16,672 bases of DNA from Planctomycetota bacterium (GTDB lineage Bacteria; Planctomycetota; Planctomycetia; Pirellulales; Thermoguttaceae), in assembly GCA_023621895.1 (NCBI GenBank), contig JAMOAF010000870.1, positions 1-16,672 of the forward strand. The letters run 5' to 3'. Position 1 is the stretch's first letter; every line of letters starts with the position of its first letter. The notes beneath the pieces are model-generated. The model had not been told where the DNA came from, did not search any database, and saw only the letters and a list, made by a program, of their open reading frames with translations. Shown here in pieces: positions 1-7,868 of this stretch. Position numbers and translations under genes: made by a program.

Positions 1-488
1 CCCTCGACCTCTGCTATTCGAAACAGCATATCGACACCTTCGCCCTGCTCTCCGGCGACAGCGACTTTTCGCCGCTCGTCTCCAAGCTCAAGGAGAACAA
101 CCGCCGCGTCCTCGGATGCGGCGTGAAGAGCTCGACCTCCGACCTGCTGATCGCCGCCTGCGACGAATTCATTTATTACGATGACCTGGTCCGCGCGGCC
201 ATGCAGGCTCGAAGCGCGCCGAGAAAGGGCCGCAAACCGGAGGACAAGAAGCAGGAGGCGATCGACAGAGTCCTCGAGGTTCTCCCCTCCGCCGAGCAGG
301 ACTACGTGCCCTTGTGGGGTTCCACGCTCAAGCAGGCCATCCGCCGCGTTTATCCGGGGTTCAACGAGGGATACTACGGGTACGGCAGTTTCTCCGACCT
401 GCTCGAGGAGCTGAAGAAGAAGGATTTCATCGAACTGGACTACGACGAGAGCCGCGGCAACTACAAGGTCCGCCGCAAGAAGAAATAG
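1..488 (+). CDS. NYN-domain (PIN-like) nuclease family protein with C-terminal OST-HTH/LOTUS-like domain, 5' end missing
   Basis: The gene enters from the left edge; its reading frame is open from base 3 and stops with TAG at 486-488, giving 161 visible residues. The visible N-terminal part reads LLSGDSDFSPLV and then GCGVKSSTSDLLIAACDEFI. This is the end of a NYN/LabA-like (DUF88) domain, a PIN-fold family of probable RNases, and the GDSDF aspartates belong to its acidic metal-binding centre. After a basic linker (RKGRKPEDKK), the last 75 or so residues (LKQAIRRVYPGFNEGYYGYGSFSDLLEEL) resemble an OST-HTH/LOTUS domain, thought to bind RNA. This NYN plus OST-HTH order is a known bacterial architecture. 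The first ATG-like start inside the visible part is not used, because the NYN motif lies upstream of it. The substrate is unknown. The stop is one base from the stop of the convergent neighbour, so there is no room for a separate terminator. Confidence 0.88.
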   Translation, partial: LDLCYSKQHIDTFALLSGDSDFSPLVSKLKENNRRVLGCGVKSSTSDLLIAACDEFIYYDDLVRAAMQARSAPRKGRKPEDKKQEAIDRVLEVLPSAEQDYVPLWGSTLKQAIRRVYPGFNEGYYGYGSFSDLLEELKKKDFIELDYDESRGNYKVRRKKK

Positions 489-489
489 C

Positions 490-1584
490 TCATGGGCGCC
501 GTGGAACCCATTCCGATTTGCCGCGCCGGCCGAGCAATTCGGCGATCACCGTTTGCACCGTGTCCGCCGGGATCGCGTAGCTGGCGACCCTCAGCGCCCG
601 GGCGATGTTGACTCCCACGACGTTGCCGTCGGTGTCGATCAACGGGCCGCCGCAATCCTTGGGGTGAATCACCACATCGTGGGGCAACACGAGGGGAAAT
701 CCCCAGCGCCGCTCGCTGAACGGACCGCCGCCCCAATGGTCTTGCGGTTCGCGGCGGGGTTCGGGTTTGCCCAGCACCGCCTCGACTTCAAGCTCCTCGC
801 CGCCGCGCTCGACAATCAGCCGGATGAGCTCGCCCGGCGCGTGCCCGCCCACGGTCTGCACGACCTCGTCGGCCGACGTCATCGCTCGCCCGTCGATGCT
901 CTTGACCCGGTCGCCGACCTTGAGGCCGGCCTTCTCCGCGGCGCTGCCGCCCGCGACGCTGGTGATGCCCACTCCGGCCGGGTTGCCCCCGAGTCCGATC
1001 CCCAACCGGCCGCGGCTGTTTTCCGGGCGGGTCGATCCGCGGATTTTCCGCGGTTCGGCGCTGACGACGCCGATGCCCAGCAGTCCGTCTCCCGGTTCGA
1101 CGGCGGCCACGAGACTGCCCGGCGGCGCGGGGACCGATCGCCAGGTGACCGGCGCCAACCCGGTCGCGGCGATCTTGAGCAGGGCGATGTCGTAGTCTTC
1201 GTTGCTGCCGACGATTTTCGCTTCGACCTCCCGCCCGTCGCCAAAGCGGCACGTCAGCTCTCCCTCCAGCAGGCTTGCCTTGGTGACCACGTGCCCGGCG
1301 GCGTCGACGACCGTGCCGAGCGCTGCGGGCTTACCGTCGGCGAGTATCCGTACGGTGGCCGCCGCGGCTGGCCGCGCCGCCTGGGCAAACGCAGCCTTGA
1401 CGCTGGCATCGTTTGTGGTCAGGCCGTTCCAGCCCCGCCCGGGCCGTCGCCCGGTGCGGGAACCGGCTTCCGCCTCGGCCGCGGAAAGTCGCGGGCCGGC
1501 CGGCGGTTCGGCTGCCCGGAGGTATCCGAATCCGGCAACAGCGCAGCAAAGCAGGCAAGCAAGACGCAAGATGCTTGTTCTCAT
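490..1584 (-). CDS. Exported trypsin/HtrA-like protein with degenerate catalytic triad and an internal PDZ domain
   Basis: A 364-residue product. The start at 1584 is chosen because it begins a good signal peptide (MRTSILRLACLLCCAVAGFG, then an AEP-like cleavage area); the frame is open for 34 more codons upstream, but these do not look like protein. The first half resembles an S1C/HtrA barrel: GTVVDAAGHVVT, then DYDIALLKI, then GIGVVSAE. The position expected for the catalytic His holds Ser104 (TKASLL); Asp132 is kept. A PDZ domain follows at about 189-272 (GRLGIGLGG, AEKAGLKVGDRVKSIDGR). Only after it comes the segment that normally carries the nucleophile, here KDCGGPLID with Cys311 in place of Ser, followed by GNVVGVNIA. 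The PDZ therefore appears inserted into the protease fold rather than appended. I infer a non-proteolytic envelope or periplasmic binding protein; a cysteine protease is less likely without the His. It lies 148 bases downstream of the intact relative and may be co-transcribed with it. No strong ribosome site is visible. Confidence 0.82.
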   Translation of the reverse strand: MRTSILRLACLLCCAVAGFGYLRAAEPPAGPRLSAAEAEAGSRTGRRPGRGWNGLTTNDASVKAAFAQAARPAAAATVRILADGKPAALGTVVDAAGHVVTKASLLEGELTCRFGDGREVEAKIVGSNEDYDIALLKIAATGLAPVTWRSVPAPPGSLVAAVEPGDGLLGIGVVSAEPRKIRGSTRPENSRGRLGIGLGGNPAGVGITSVAGGSAAEKAGLKVGDRVKSIDGRAMTSADEVVQTVGGHAPGELIRLIVERGGEELEVEAVLGKPEPRREPQDHWGGGPFSERRWGFPLVLPHDVVIHPKDCGGPLIDTDGNVVGVNIARALRVASYAIPADTVQTVIAELLGRRGKSEWVPRRP

Positions 1585-1615
1585 GCGGATAACCCTGGTG
1601 GGTCTGGGATTATGC

Positions 1616-1678
1616 CCAGCGGCGATTCTTGGGGGGCATTCACGGTTCTTGGAGCGGGCCTGAAAACCAGCGGCGATT
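1616..1678. repeat. Pair of 12-base direct repeats between the two HtrA-like genes
   Basis: CCAGCGGCGATT occurs at 1616-1627 and again at 1667-1678, 51 bases apart (about five helical turns). Both copies lie in the 148-base gap upstream of the degenerate HtrA-like gene. The spacing would suit a regulator binding one face of the DNA, but GC-rich repeats of this length may also arise by chance. No promoter hexamers could be assigned with confidence next to them. Confidence 0.35.
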
Positions 1679-1732
1679 AGGGGCACGACAGGCGGCCGTG
1701 GGAGGTCTTCGATTCGATTGTGAAACAGGCTT

Positions 1733-2749
1733 TCATCCTGAAACGCCCGCCAAGCTGGCCTCGACCTTCAGGACCTCGTCGCCGCGGCGGAGTTCGATTT
1801 CGACTCGGTCGCCCGGCGTCTTCTGTTGAACCAGCGGCGGGAGATCGTCATAGCGGCCGATCGGCTTCCCGTCAAAACGGACGACTGCGTCGCCCGGCTT
1901 GATGCCGGCCTTTTCGGCCGGCGAATTCGGAAAGACGGTGCCGATCCGCTGGTCCTCGGGATCGTCGGCCGGGGCGACCCCCAGAAATGCGACGGCCCTC
2001 ATGAGACTGTTGAAGTCTTCTCCTTTAACGAGGCGTTCCCATTGATTTCGAAAGCAGTCGATCGGCACATGAACGTTCAAGATTACCCGGTCGTCGCAGC
2101 GGCTCCCGATTCCGATCACCCGCCCCTCGAGGTCAAACAGGGGTCCGCCGGAGTCGCCGCCCATAATCTTGCTGTCGGCCATGATGATCGTGGGCCCGCT
2201 CCGCAGCACTCGGCCGATCCGCAGGACCGGCGATTTGCCCCGGTCAAAAGAGACGGGATATCCCAGCGTCAGGCACCACTGGCCTGGCTGTAGGTCACCC
2301 GAATGGCCCATCTCAACGTGGGGCCAGGGGCCACCCTCGACGATCTTGACCAGTCCGGCATCGACGCCGTGGTCGTTGCCCAACGTCACTGCCCGCACGC
2401 GCCGACCGTCGGGAAATGTAACGGTCACGCTCCGCCCTGCCCGCTCGGAAACGTGCGCCACGGTCAGCACGTGACCGTCCTCGCTCACCACCACGCCGCT
2501 GCCGCCCGAGACGCCCACAACGCACGCGGCCACCTTGCTCACCGTGGTCTGAATCCGTGCCTCAAGCGCCTTGAGGTCCGCGATGCCCGCCGGCGAGCCA
2601 GCGTCGAACCGGGAGGCGTCTTGCTCAGCCTGGGCCCAACCGACCTGCGCGGTGGTCCATGCCAAAAACAACCCGAACAAAAACGATCGAGCCAGGATAC
2701 CCGAGAACCGGCCAGTACATGGCTCTCGGCCTCGACGGGCGTGAGACAT
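1733..2749 (-). CDS. Exported HtrA/DegP-like serine protease with one PDZ domain
   Basis: A 338-residue product. The ATG at 2749 is preceded on its strand by TGAGGAAGCAAG, a good ribosome site. An N-terminal hydrophobic stretch (FLFGLFLAWTTAQVGWAQA, about residues 23-41) after a basic region fits an export signal. The catalytic triad of the S1C family is complete: His99 in VLTVAHV, Asp130 in GVDAGLVKI and Ser200 in GGDSGGPLFD. The barrel is followed by a linker and one PDZ domain from about residue 250 (GVAPADD, SPAEKAGIKPGDAVVRFDGKPI) to the end. Typical DegP/DegQ proteins have two PDZ domains and DegS-like ones have one. The predicted role is protein quality control or regulated cleavage in the periplasm. 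A terminator-like hairpin lies just upstream (2784-2810), so expression may depend on read-through from the glycosidase-like gene or on a very short leader. The catalytic motifs are seen; substrates are unknown. Confidence 0.9.
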   Translation of the reverse strand: MSHARRGREPCTGRFSGILARSFLFGLFLAWTTAQVGWAQAEQDASRFDAGSPAGIADLKALEARIQTTVSKVAACVVGVSGGSGVVVSEDGHVLTVAHVSERAGRSVTVTFPDGRRVRAVTLGNDHGVDAGLVKIVEGGPWPHVEMGHSGDLQPGQWCLTLGYPVSFDRGKSPVLRIGRVLRSGPTIIMADSKIMGGDSGGPLFDLEGRVIGIGSRCDDRVILNVHVPIDCFRNQWERLVKGEDFNSLMRAVAFLGVAPADDPEDQRIGTVFPNSPAEKAGIKPGDAVVRFDGKPIGRYDDLPPLVQQKTPGDRVEIELRRGDEVLKVEASLAGVSG

Positions 2750-2783
2750 CTTGCTTCCTCACAAGGGTCGTGGGGGAATGTCG

Positions 2784-2810
2784 AAAAAAGGGCCGCGGAT
2801 TGCGACCCTT
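2784..2810 (-). terminator. Rho-independent terminator downstream of the glycosidase-like gene, possibly an attenuator for the HtrA-like gene
   Basis: Read on the minus strand, AAGGGTCGC, loop AATCC, then GCGGCCCTT form a stem of seven pairs (one G-U), extendable by two A-U pairs into the tract, followed directly by a run of T (plus-strand A run 2784-2789). It lies about 135 bases after the stop of the 2946-6281 gene and ends only about 35 bases before the ATG at 2749. The 5' arm AAGGGTCG is also perfectly complementary to CGACCCTT at 2763-2770, immediately before the ribosome site of the next gene, so an alternative hairpin is possible. Confidence 0.72.
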
Positions 2811-2945
2811 CGTGGGAGCCTTGTGGCCATCCCCGGCGGCACTCGGCCGGCTGCGACCGCCGATTACCGAATGATCCCATCAAATCGAATCCTACTCAAC
2901 TCCCGTTTGAAGGTGAAGCCCTGGAAAACATGGGCCCCTCTCAAG

Positions 2946-5900
2946 TCATTTTGCCGTCATCTCCCAGGCCCAAGCCGATTTGGGCGGAAACTCCAACTCC
3001 TTGCTGAAAGCGGGCGGGGAGGCGAAGGCCGGTTCCGCGGCGTCGGCCGTGATCCGCCGGATCGATAGCTCGGCATTGGGCAGGCCGACCGCCTCGGCGG
3101 CGAAATCAAGTCGGGCCGTGACCGGTGCGTCGCTCGCATTGACAAACAACAGCACCGCGCGATTCTCCCGCGGCAGGCGCCAGGCGCCAGTGAGGACCGC
3201 CCGGGTTGTGACGGGCCAGACGCCGCTCCACTGCCAGTCGGCCGTCACCGCCGGCACATCCGGCAAGGCCGGCGGCCGGGCCATCTCGCCGGTCACGAAA
3301 TAGTCGACAAGCCGGGCGCGGAGATGCACCACCTGGCGCAGGAACGCCATGTTGTCCGCTTCCCGCGCCACGGCCGGGCTGCACCAGCCGATTTGCTCGC
3401 CGTAGACAAGCTGCTGTGCCGCCTTCATCCGCAGCGCGAGGTCCTTCGTCGGTCCGCCGCGGTATGCCCGGCCGAACATCTGGACCGCGCCTCCGTAGAC
3501 GGCTGGAAAAGCCGGCACCTGCCCGTCGTACTGCCAGTGCCAGGTGAGATAGCCGTCGAAGCATTGCGTGTAGGCCTCGGCATTGCACTCGGTGGTCAAC
3601 ATCCGCCCCTCGGGCATCTGGCGGCGAATCCGCCCGAGCATCTCCCAATAGCTTTCGGTCCACCAATGGCCGCCGCCCAGCGGGTGGCCATGCGAGGCGT
3701 CGAAGCAGAGCAACGGCCTGGCCGCGGCCACCTGGTCGATATATACGCCGTCGACCCCGCATTCGTTCATCAGCCGCAAGACGATCTCGCCGACCTTCGA
3801 CTTCCAAAGCTCGGTCGCCGGGCACATCACCGCCAGGGCGACGCGGCTGTCGTCTTTTTCCTTGCTGCCGTACATCTCCGTGTAGGGCTCGCCGCGGTCG
3901 TCCTTGGTGGCCGCGGCCTTGGCGATCGAGCTGAACTGGTAATCCTCCATCCCCCGGTCGCGCGTGTCCCACAGCCGGCCGTTGATATACGGCATGACGT
4001 AGACGTTTGACGATTTCAGCTCGGCCACGCCCCGGGCAAACCCTTCCTTGGTTGGAAAATAGTGGGGATAATCGTTGTCAAAGGGAATCTGGTGCCAACT
4101 GTACCAGTGCAGGCCGACCGGCAGCCCCATCGCCGACCGAAACTCCCGGACCGCCGGAACGACCTCGTCCGGACCCCCGCCGGTCATCACCCAGCACGAG
4201 AGCTCGCGCATCCAGCGCGGCGTGTCGCCGCGGCCCTCGGCGCCGAGCTTGGGATACCACCGGGCGTGCTGGCGGACCCAGTCGCGGTAGATCACGGCGG
4301 CGTCGAACCAGTCGCCGCGAAGGAGCTGCCAGACGCCGCCTTCAAGCTGAAAGCCGGCCGACGGCCGGCCCATGCCGCTGGCCGGATGCGTGAAGCAGAG
4401 ATCGACCGCGCGGTCCGCCGGCCGGCTGGCCGCGCGGACGTCCTTGGTGCTGCCCCACGGATCGTGAATCGCCACGTACAGCCCGGTGCTTTTCGCCGCG
4501 TCGTAAACGGCCAGGTAGGGCATCGTTGTCCAGCCGCTCGGATAGGTGCCCGAAAACTCAAACGCTCGGGACCAGGCCCCTTGGGCCACTTCGCCGGCGC
4601 CGCGAGGGAAGAAGACCTCGGCATCCGGGCCCGGCTCGGCCAGGGCCGCCTGGGGGAACGCCACCGTCCACGCGCCCCACGCCGCGGGCAGGCCTTCGAG
4701 CTTGAATGACCAATTCACGCGGTGCTTTTGATCGTCGGGGACGGCCTCGGCCACGATCGTCAGCCCGGAAAGCCGCTCGTCGGCCGGTTCCCGCCACTGG
4801 AGGTGGAGTCCGCCCCCGACGATGGTTCGGCTCTCGGTCTGCTTCCACCCCGATTCGGCCGACAATTCCACCTCCTCCCGATTCTCGACCTGGCGGAGAA
4901 CGGCGCGGAAAAGCGGCAGCGGCTTCGAGGCCAGCAGTTGTCGCTGGCGGCCGAGGTCGGCCAACTGGAGCAGCCGCATCCCGTCGCCGGTCCGCTCCAG
5001 CGCCACGCCCAGATCGCCCGAGACGAGCGACGCCCAATTGGCCGGCAGGCGGCCGTCGGCCGCGTCGAGCGCGTCTTGAAACCGTCCGCGAGCCTGAAGC
5101 TGCTCGGCGGCGGCCAGGCGCCACCACGCCTGCCGGCGCGGCTGGCCGCCGAGCGTCGCCAGTTGATCGCGCAGTTCCGCGAGCCGCCGGTTGACTCGCC
5201 CGACGGCGACCGTTACGCGCGCGTCGGTCGGCGCCGCTTCGGCGGCGGAACGAATCGCCGCCAGCGGGTCCTTGTCGCTGCCGATCCACAGCCACGCGGA
5301 GAGGTCTCGCCGCGTGCCGCTGAAGCTCGACCAGGCCGCATTGCCAAAAGCGTGCAGGTAGGTCCCGTGCCCTCCGCGGCCGTCGTAGACCAGGATGCGT
5401 TCGGCGCGGAACATACCGATGGCATTCTCGCCGTCGGCAAGTGCCCCCCAATCGGAGAAGCTCGTGCTCTTCTTGGAGGCCGAAAGCTCCCCCGTGGCTT
5501 CCGGCCGGGCGCCGGCAAAGCGGGTAAACGCTTCGTCCGGGTAGTTCAGCTCGAGGAAGTGCCATTCATTCCAGGCGAAGGGCTGCTGCTGCCGCTGGCT
5601 GACGGTCACGTAGACCAGCGGAGAATCGTGGAAATAGAACCACTGGTAGACGGCGACGGGCCGAGAGTCGGGCTGGCTGGCGCCAAGCATGAATCGGCCC
5701 GACACGCGCACGACCGTGCACAACGGGCCGGCGGAGATCGTCTCGATCTTCGGATCGGGATCGTCGGCCAGCCGGAACGCCCCCTGCTGGCGGTGATAGG
5801 CCCGGTCGTACCACCGCAGCGATTCGAACACCTTGCCCGTCTTGGGGAACGTGATCTTCGAGGGCAGGCCGCCCTGTTTTCCCGGGGTGTGCGCAACCTG

Positions 5901-6281
5901 GTAAAACGGTGTCGACACGACGGTTGCCCCTTCCGTTTCCTTTCGCGCTTCCGCACCGAAGACGAGCCGGACGCTGCCGCCGGCGCCGGGCGGGAGGCGG
6001 AGGACGGCCGTTCCCGAAATCCGCTCGTTGGCGTCGAAATCGGCGTCGGGCACGAACTGCATCGGAACCGTCCGGCCGTCCCCATCGACGGCTGTGATCC
6101 CCGCCGGGGCAACGGCGGTGATGCCACACCACCGCGAGGCCGCGGTCAGGTCCAGGGAGGCCACGGCCAGACCGTCGGCCGAGGCGCCCTCGATCTGGAG
6201 AACGACCTGGTCGGCCTCGGCGGCTCCGGTGAACACCAGAGACAGCGCTAACAGAAAGCAGGTACGCAGCCGGCATGGCAT
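2946..6281 (-). CDS. Large exported glycosidase-like protein, DUF6259-type
   Basis: A 1111-residue product. The ATG at 6281 is preceded by GAGGAGGATCAACC, a near-ideal ribosome site, and opens a signal peptide (MPCRLRTCFLLALSLVFTGA, cleavage near AEA-DQ). Residues from about 25 to 350 are rich in beta strands and resemble a carbohydrate-active N-terminal sandwich. Residues 360-420 are helical and charged. From about 690 to 1010 comes a TIM-barrel-like region resembling DUF6259 proteins, related to alpha-galactosidase-type folds: GLHWYSWHQIPFDNDYPHYF, VYVMPYINGRLWD, GVDGVYIDQVA and TTECNAEAY. Asp849 (YIDQ) and Glu898 (TTEC) lie at strand ends and are candidate catalytic residues; this is inference. 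The last 100 residues form a C-terminal beta domain (AVLLFVNASDAP). A role in breaking down complex glycans outside the cytoplasm is likely, but the substrate cannot be read from sequence. It is divergent from the photolyase, and a terminator follows it. Confidence 0.83.
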   Translation of the reverse strand: MPCRLRTCFLLALSLVFTGAAEADQVVLQIEGASADGLAVASLDLTAASRWCGITAVAPAGITAVDGDGRTVPMQFVPDADFDANERISGTAVLRLPPGAGGSVRLVFGAEARKETEGATVVSTPFYQVAHTPGKQGGLPSKITFPKTGKVFESLRWYDRAYHRQQGAFRLADDPDPKIETISAGPLCTVVRVSGRFMLGASQPDSRPVAVYQWFYFHDSPLVYVTVSQRQQQPFAWNEWHFLELNYPDEAFTRFAGARPEATGELSASKKSTSFSDWGALADGENAIGMFRAERILVYDGRGGHGTYLHAFGNAAWSSFSGTRRDLSAWLWIGSDKDPLAAIRSAAEAAPTDARVTVAVGRVNRRLAELRDQLATLGGQPRRQAWWRLAAAEQLQARGRFQDALDAADGRLPANWASLVSGDLGVALERTGDGMRLLQLADLGRQRQLLASKPLPLFRAVLRQVENREEVELSAESGWKQTESRTIVGGGLHLQWREPADERLSGLTIVAEAVPDDQKHRVNWSFKLEGLPAAWGAWTVAFPQAALAEPGPDAEVFFPRGAGEVAQGAWSRAFEFSGTYPSGWTTMPYLAVYDAAKSTGLYVAIHDPWGSTKDVRAASRPADRAVDLCFTHPASGMGRPSAGFQLEGGVWQLLRGDWFDAAVIYRDWVRQHARWYPKLGAEGRGDTPRWMRELSCWVMTGGGPDEVVPAVREFRSAMGLPVGLHWYSWHQIPFDNDYPHYFPTKEGFARGVAELKSSNVYVMPYINGRLWDTRDRGMEDYQFSSIAKAAATKDDRGEPYTEMYGSKEKDDSRVALAVMCPATELWKSKVGEIVLRLMNECGVDGVYIDQVAAARPLLCFDASHGHPLGGGHWWTESYWEMLGRIRRQMPEGRMLTTECNAEAYTQCFDGYLTWHWQYDGQVPAFPAVYGGAVQMFGRAYRGGPTKDLALRMKAAQQLVYGEQIGWCSPAVAREADNMAFLRQVVHLRARLVDYFVTGEMARPPALPDVPAVTADWQWSGVWPVTTRAVLTGAWRLPRENRAVLLFVNASDAPVTARLDFAAEAVGLPNAELSIRRITADAAEPAFASPPAFSKELEFPPKSAWAWEMTAK

Positions 6282-6305
6282 GGTTGATCCTCCTCAGCGA
6301 ACGGA

Positions 6306-6334
6306 TTGTCGAGATTGCGTCCCTTGAGGATAAT
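6306..6334 (+). promoter_or_regulatory. Candidate sigma-70-type promoter for the photolyase gene
   Basis: TTGTCG at 6306-6311 and GATAAT at 6329-6334 are separated by 17 bases. The second box matches the -10 consensus at five of six positions and the first matches -35 at three. Transcription would begin near 6341, leaving a leader of about 55 bases before the ATG at 6396. It lies in the 114-base divergent gap, partly overlapping the probable 5' leader of the glycosidase-like gene. Confidence 0.42.
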
Positions 6335-6395
6335 CCATCCAGTGCGGCGCGAACAGGTTTCGTCCAGCGACTCGAGTCCTATGCGGTGGTGAAAC

Positions 6396-7868
6396 ATGTG
6401 CGAAACAGTCCCGCGGATTCGCATCCGGCCGGTCAATCGCGGCCAGGTCCGCCCCGAGGCCGGCTGGGTTCTTTACTGGATGTCGGCGGCAAGGCGGCCC
6501 TCGTGGAACTTCTCGCTGGATCGGGCGATCTGGTGGGCCGAACGCTTGCGAAAGCCGCTGGCAGTGGTCGAGACATTTGCCTGCGATGAGCCGTGGATGA
6601 ATCCCCGGCACGCGGCCTTCCTGCTCGGCGGCATGGAGGACAACGCCGCCGCGCTGGCTGGCAAGCAGATCGCATACCGGCCGCTTGTCGCGGCCGGATC
6701 GGCGGCTCTCGGGCGCGGGCTGGCCGAGCTTGCCGGGGAGGCCTGCCTGGTGGTGGCCGACTGGAACCCGGTCCGCGAAGCTGCCGATCGCCTTGCCGAG
6801 ACGGCCGGACGAATCGCGGCACTGGTCGAGTCAGTGGACTGCTGCGGGCTGCTGCCTTTGGCGGCGACCGACAAGGCCTATCCCACGGCCCACGCATTCC
6901 GGCGATTCTTGCAGCGAAGCCTGGCCGACCACCTGGCCGATGCGCCCTCGGCCAGGCCGAAGTTGCCTCCGCGGATTCCGCCGTGCAAGGACTTTTGCAC
7001 CAGGCAGGTCAAAGGCTTGCTTGTCGATCGCTCGCAGCAGATCGGCCTGGCCATGGCCGCCGTGAACAAGCATTGCCCGGATCGCAACATCCAGCCGGTC
7101 GAATTCCGCGGGGGCCCGCTTGCGGCGCAGCGGGCTCTGCGGCGATTCCTCGACGAGCGATTGGCCGGCTACGCCACGGAAAGAAATCAGCCGGAGCACG
7201 ACGTGGGCAGCGGGCTTTCACCTTATCTGCACCATGGCCATATTTCCGTTCACGAGGTTTTTGCCGAACTGGCCCGGCGGGAAGGCTGGTCGCCCGACGC
7301 CCTGGGCGACAAGGCGACGGGAAGCCGCCAGGATTGGTGGGGGATGAGCGAGTCGGCCGAGAGCTTTCTCGACGAATTGGTGACCTGGCGCGAGGTGGGT
7401 CTGAACATGTGCGCCCACCGGCTCGACTACGATCAGCCGGATTCGCTGCCGGACTGGGCTCGGGCGACGCTCGATCGGCACGCTGTCGACCGGCGCGAGC
7501 ATGCGTACGACTTTGAAGCGTTCCGCGACGGCGCCAGCCACGACCGGCTCTGGAATGCCGCCCAGGGCCAGTTGGTTGCCGAGGGGCGAATCCACAACTA
7601 TCTGCGGATGCTCTGGGGGAAAAAGATCCTGGAGTGGAGCCCGAGTTGGCGTGAAGCTCTGGATGTGATGATCCGGCTGAACAACCAGTATGCGCTTGAC
7701 GGGAACGATCCGAACTCCTACAGCGGAATCTTCTGGGTGCTGGGGCGCTACGATCGCCCCTGGGGGCCGGAGCGGCCGATATTCGGCACGGTCCGTTACA
7801 TGAGCAGCGACAATACGGCCCGAAAAGTGCGGGTTCGCAATTACATCGAGCGATACAGCGGCCCGTAG
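6396..7868 (+). CDS. Class II-like DNA photolyase (cryptochrome/photolyase family)
   Basis: A 490-residue product, about the usual photolyase length, that likely uses FAD and blue light to split cyclobutane pyrimidine dimers. The N-terminal Rossmann-like domain starts with WVLYWMSAARRPSWNFSLDRA, typical of this branch. The C-terminal FAD-binding helical domain holds SGLSPYLHHGHIS, ESFLDELVTWREVGLNMC, DRLWNAAQGQLVAEGRIHNY and LRMLWGKKILEWS. It ends with YALDGNDPNSYSGIFWVLGR and FGTVRYMS. The WNAAQ, KKILEW and ALDGNDPN blocks match class II photolyases rather than the class I/PhrB or DASH types, although the HIS segment also occurs more widely. The ATG at 6396 lacks a clear Shine-Dalgarno but is the first start before the conserved IRIRPVN region. 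The gene stands alone on the plus strand behind a candidate promoter. Its stop codon TAG lies inside the left arm of the inverted-repeat element that follows. Confidence 0.92.
   Translation: MCETVPRIRIRPVNRGQVRPEAGWVLYWMSAARRPSWNFSLDRAIWWAERLRKPLAVVETFACDEPWMNPRHAAFLLGGMEDNAAALAGKQIAYRPLVAAGSAALGRGLAELAGEACLVVADWNPVREAADRLAETAGRIAALVESVDCCGLLPLAATDKAYPTAHAFRRFLQRSLADHLADAPSARPKLPPRIPPCKDFCTRQVKGLLVDRSQQIGLAMAAVNKHCPDRNIQPVEFRGGPLAAQRALRRFLDERLAGYATERNQPEHDVGSGLSPYLHHGHISVHEVFAELARREGWSPDALGDKATGSRQDWWGMSESAESFLDELVTWREVGLNMCAHRLDYDQPDSLPDWARATLDRHAVDRREHAYDFEAFRDGASHDRLWNAAQGQLVAEGRIHNYLRMLWGKKILEWSPSWREALDVMIRLNNQYALDGNDPNSYSGIFWVLGRYDRPWGPERPIFGTVRYMSSDNTARKVRVRNYIERYSGP

Noticed and set aside
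553..1680. 375-codon open frame on the plus strand
   Set aside because: Antisense to the HtrA-like pseudoprotease gene, without signal peptide or motif.
1585..1686. Upstream extension of the HtrA-like pseudoprotease
   Set aside because: A proper signal peptide begins at 1584; the extra residues would bury it and contain no conserved feature.
4722..6251. 509-codon open frame on the plus strand
   Set aside because: It lies wholly opposite the glycosidase-like gene; the sequence is Arg/Gly/Pro-rich without motifs, as expected from GC-rich antisense DNA.
6248..6436. 62-codon minus-strand frame in the glycosidase/photolyase gap
   Set aside because: It overlaps the promoter region and both gene starts, has no ribosome site that fits, and no recognisable sequence.
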